Assembly: GCA_054601695.1 (NCBI GenBank)
Contig: BAAHQB010000058.1
Location: 620,001 to 684,000, forward strand
Length of the DNA: 64,000 nucleotides
Direction of reading: 5' to 3'
Source: Amorphochlora amoebiformis
Lineage: Eukaryota > Cercozoa > Chlorarachniophyceae
Position 1 is the first letter of the stretch. Each line of letters starts with the position of its first letter. This document shows positions 56,277-64,000 of the stretch, in pieces. Made by a program: the position numbers and the translations under genes. The notes under the pieces are model-generated. The model had not been told where the DNA came from. It worked only from the letters and a program-made list of their open reading frames with translations, and searched no databases.

Positions 56277-64000
<7,724 letters not shown>

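Overview
This is a nuclear eukaryotic window. Its bulk is (AT)n/(AC)n-type microsatellite, pyrimidine tracts and interstitial telomere repeat (CCCTAA/TTAGGG), but it is not empty. Between the repeats sit short islands of balanced base composition bounded by 3' and 5' splice sites. Read island by island they chain into intron-dense genes whose reading phase is kept across nearly every junction. The telomere-type motif TTAGGG, GT-AG introns (a few GC-AG), an LC8 dynein light chain and exons of 11-120 nt fit a protist, alga or early-branching opisthokont. The sequence alone does not let me name the organism. Long Ile/Tyr-rich reading frames are translations of (AT)n and are not genes.

Layout. 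(1) About 0.66-13.62 kb, minus strand: a STAND-class P-loop ATPase gene (NB-ARC/NLR-like) in about 31 exons, with a Kozak-type start at 13619 and its 3' end beyond the left edge. (2) 13.62-14.33 kb: a gap between divergent genes. (3) 14.33-16.86 kb, plus: a first DUF98/chorismate-lyase-like gene, 3' end unresolved. (4) 20.26-29.46 kb, plus: a second, diverged DUF98-like gene with a recognisable N-terminal half, C-terminus and stop. (5) 29.5-32.58 kb: low-repeat DNA with unassigned candidate exons. (6) 32.58-45.26 kb, plus: a complete AAAP-type amino-acid transporter gene in 20 phase-consistent exons. (7) 46.21-46.81 kb and 47.45-48.86 kb, minus: four exons of an unknown C-terminus and an LC8-type dynein light chain gene, possibly joined by alternative splicing. 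(8) 49.7-55.1 kb, plus: the 3' part of an unrecognised gene. (9) 56.28-63.89 kb, plus: fourteen phase-consistent exons of another unrecognised gene running off the right edge.

Two genome-level patterns stand out. First, many exon edges are followed or preceded inside the adjoining intron by one to about twenty degraded copies of the same edge (exon tip, splice site and flanking AT repeat), here called splice-edge echoes. Donor-side echoes lie downstream and acceptor-side echoes upstream of the exon; a few are inverted. Second, telomere-repeat blocks, often carrying one conserved non-telomeric element, lie inside introns and in places supply the 3' splice site themselves (CCCTAA mutated to CCCTAG).

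All gene models were built by eye from splice consensus, phase and protein plausibility. No search or transcript evidence was available. Family names rest on motifs I recognise; exon edges without a canonical site are flagged.
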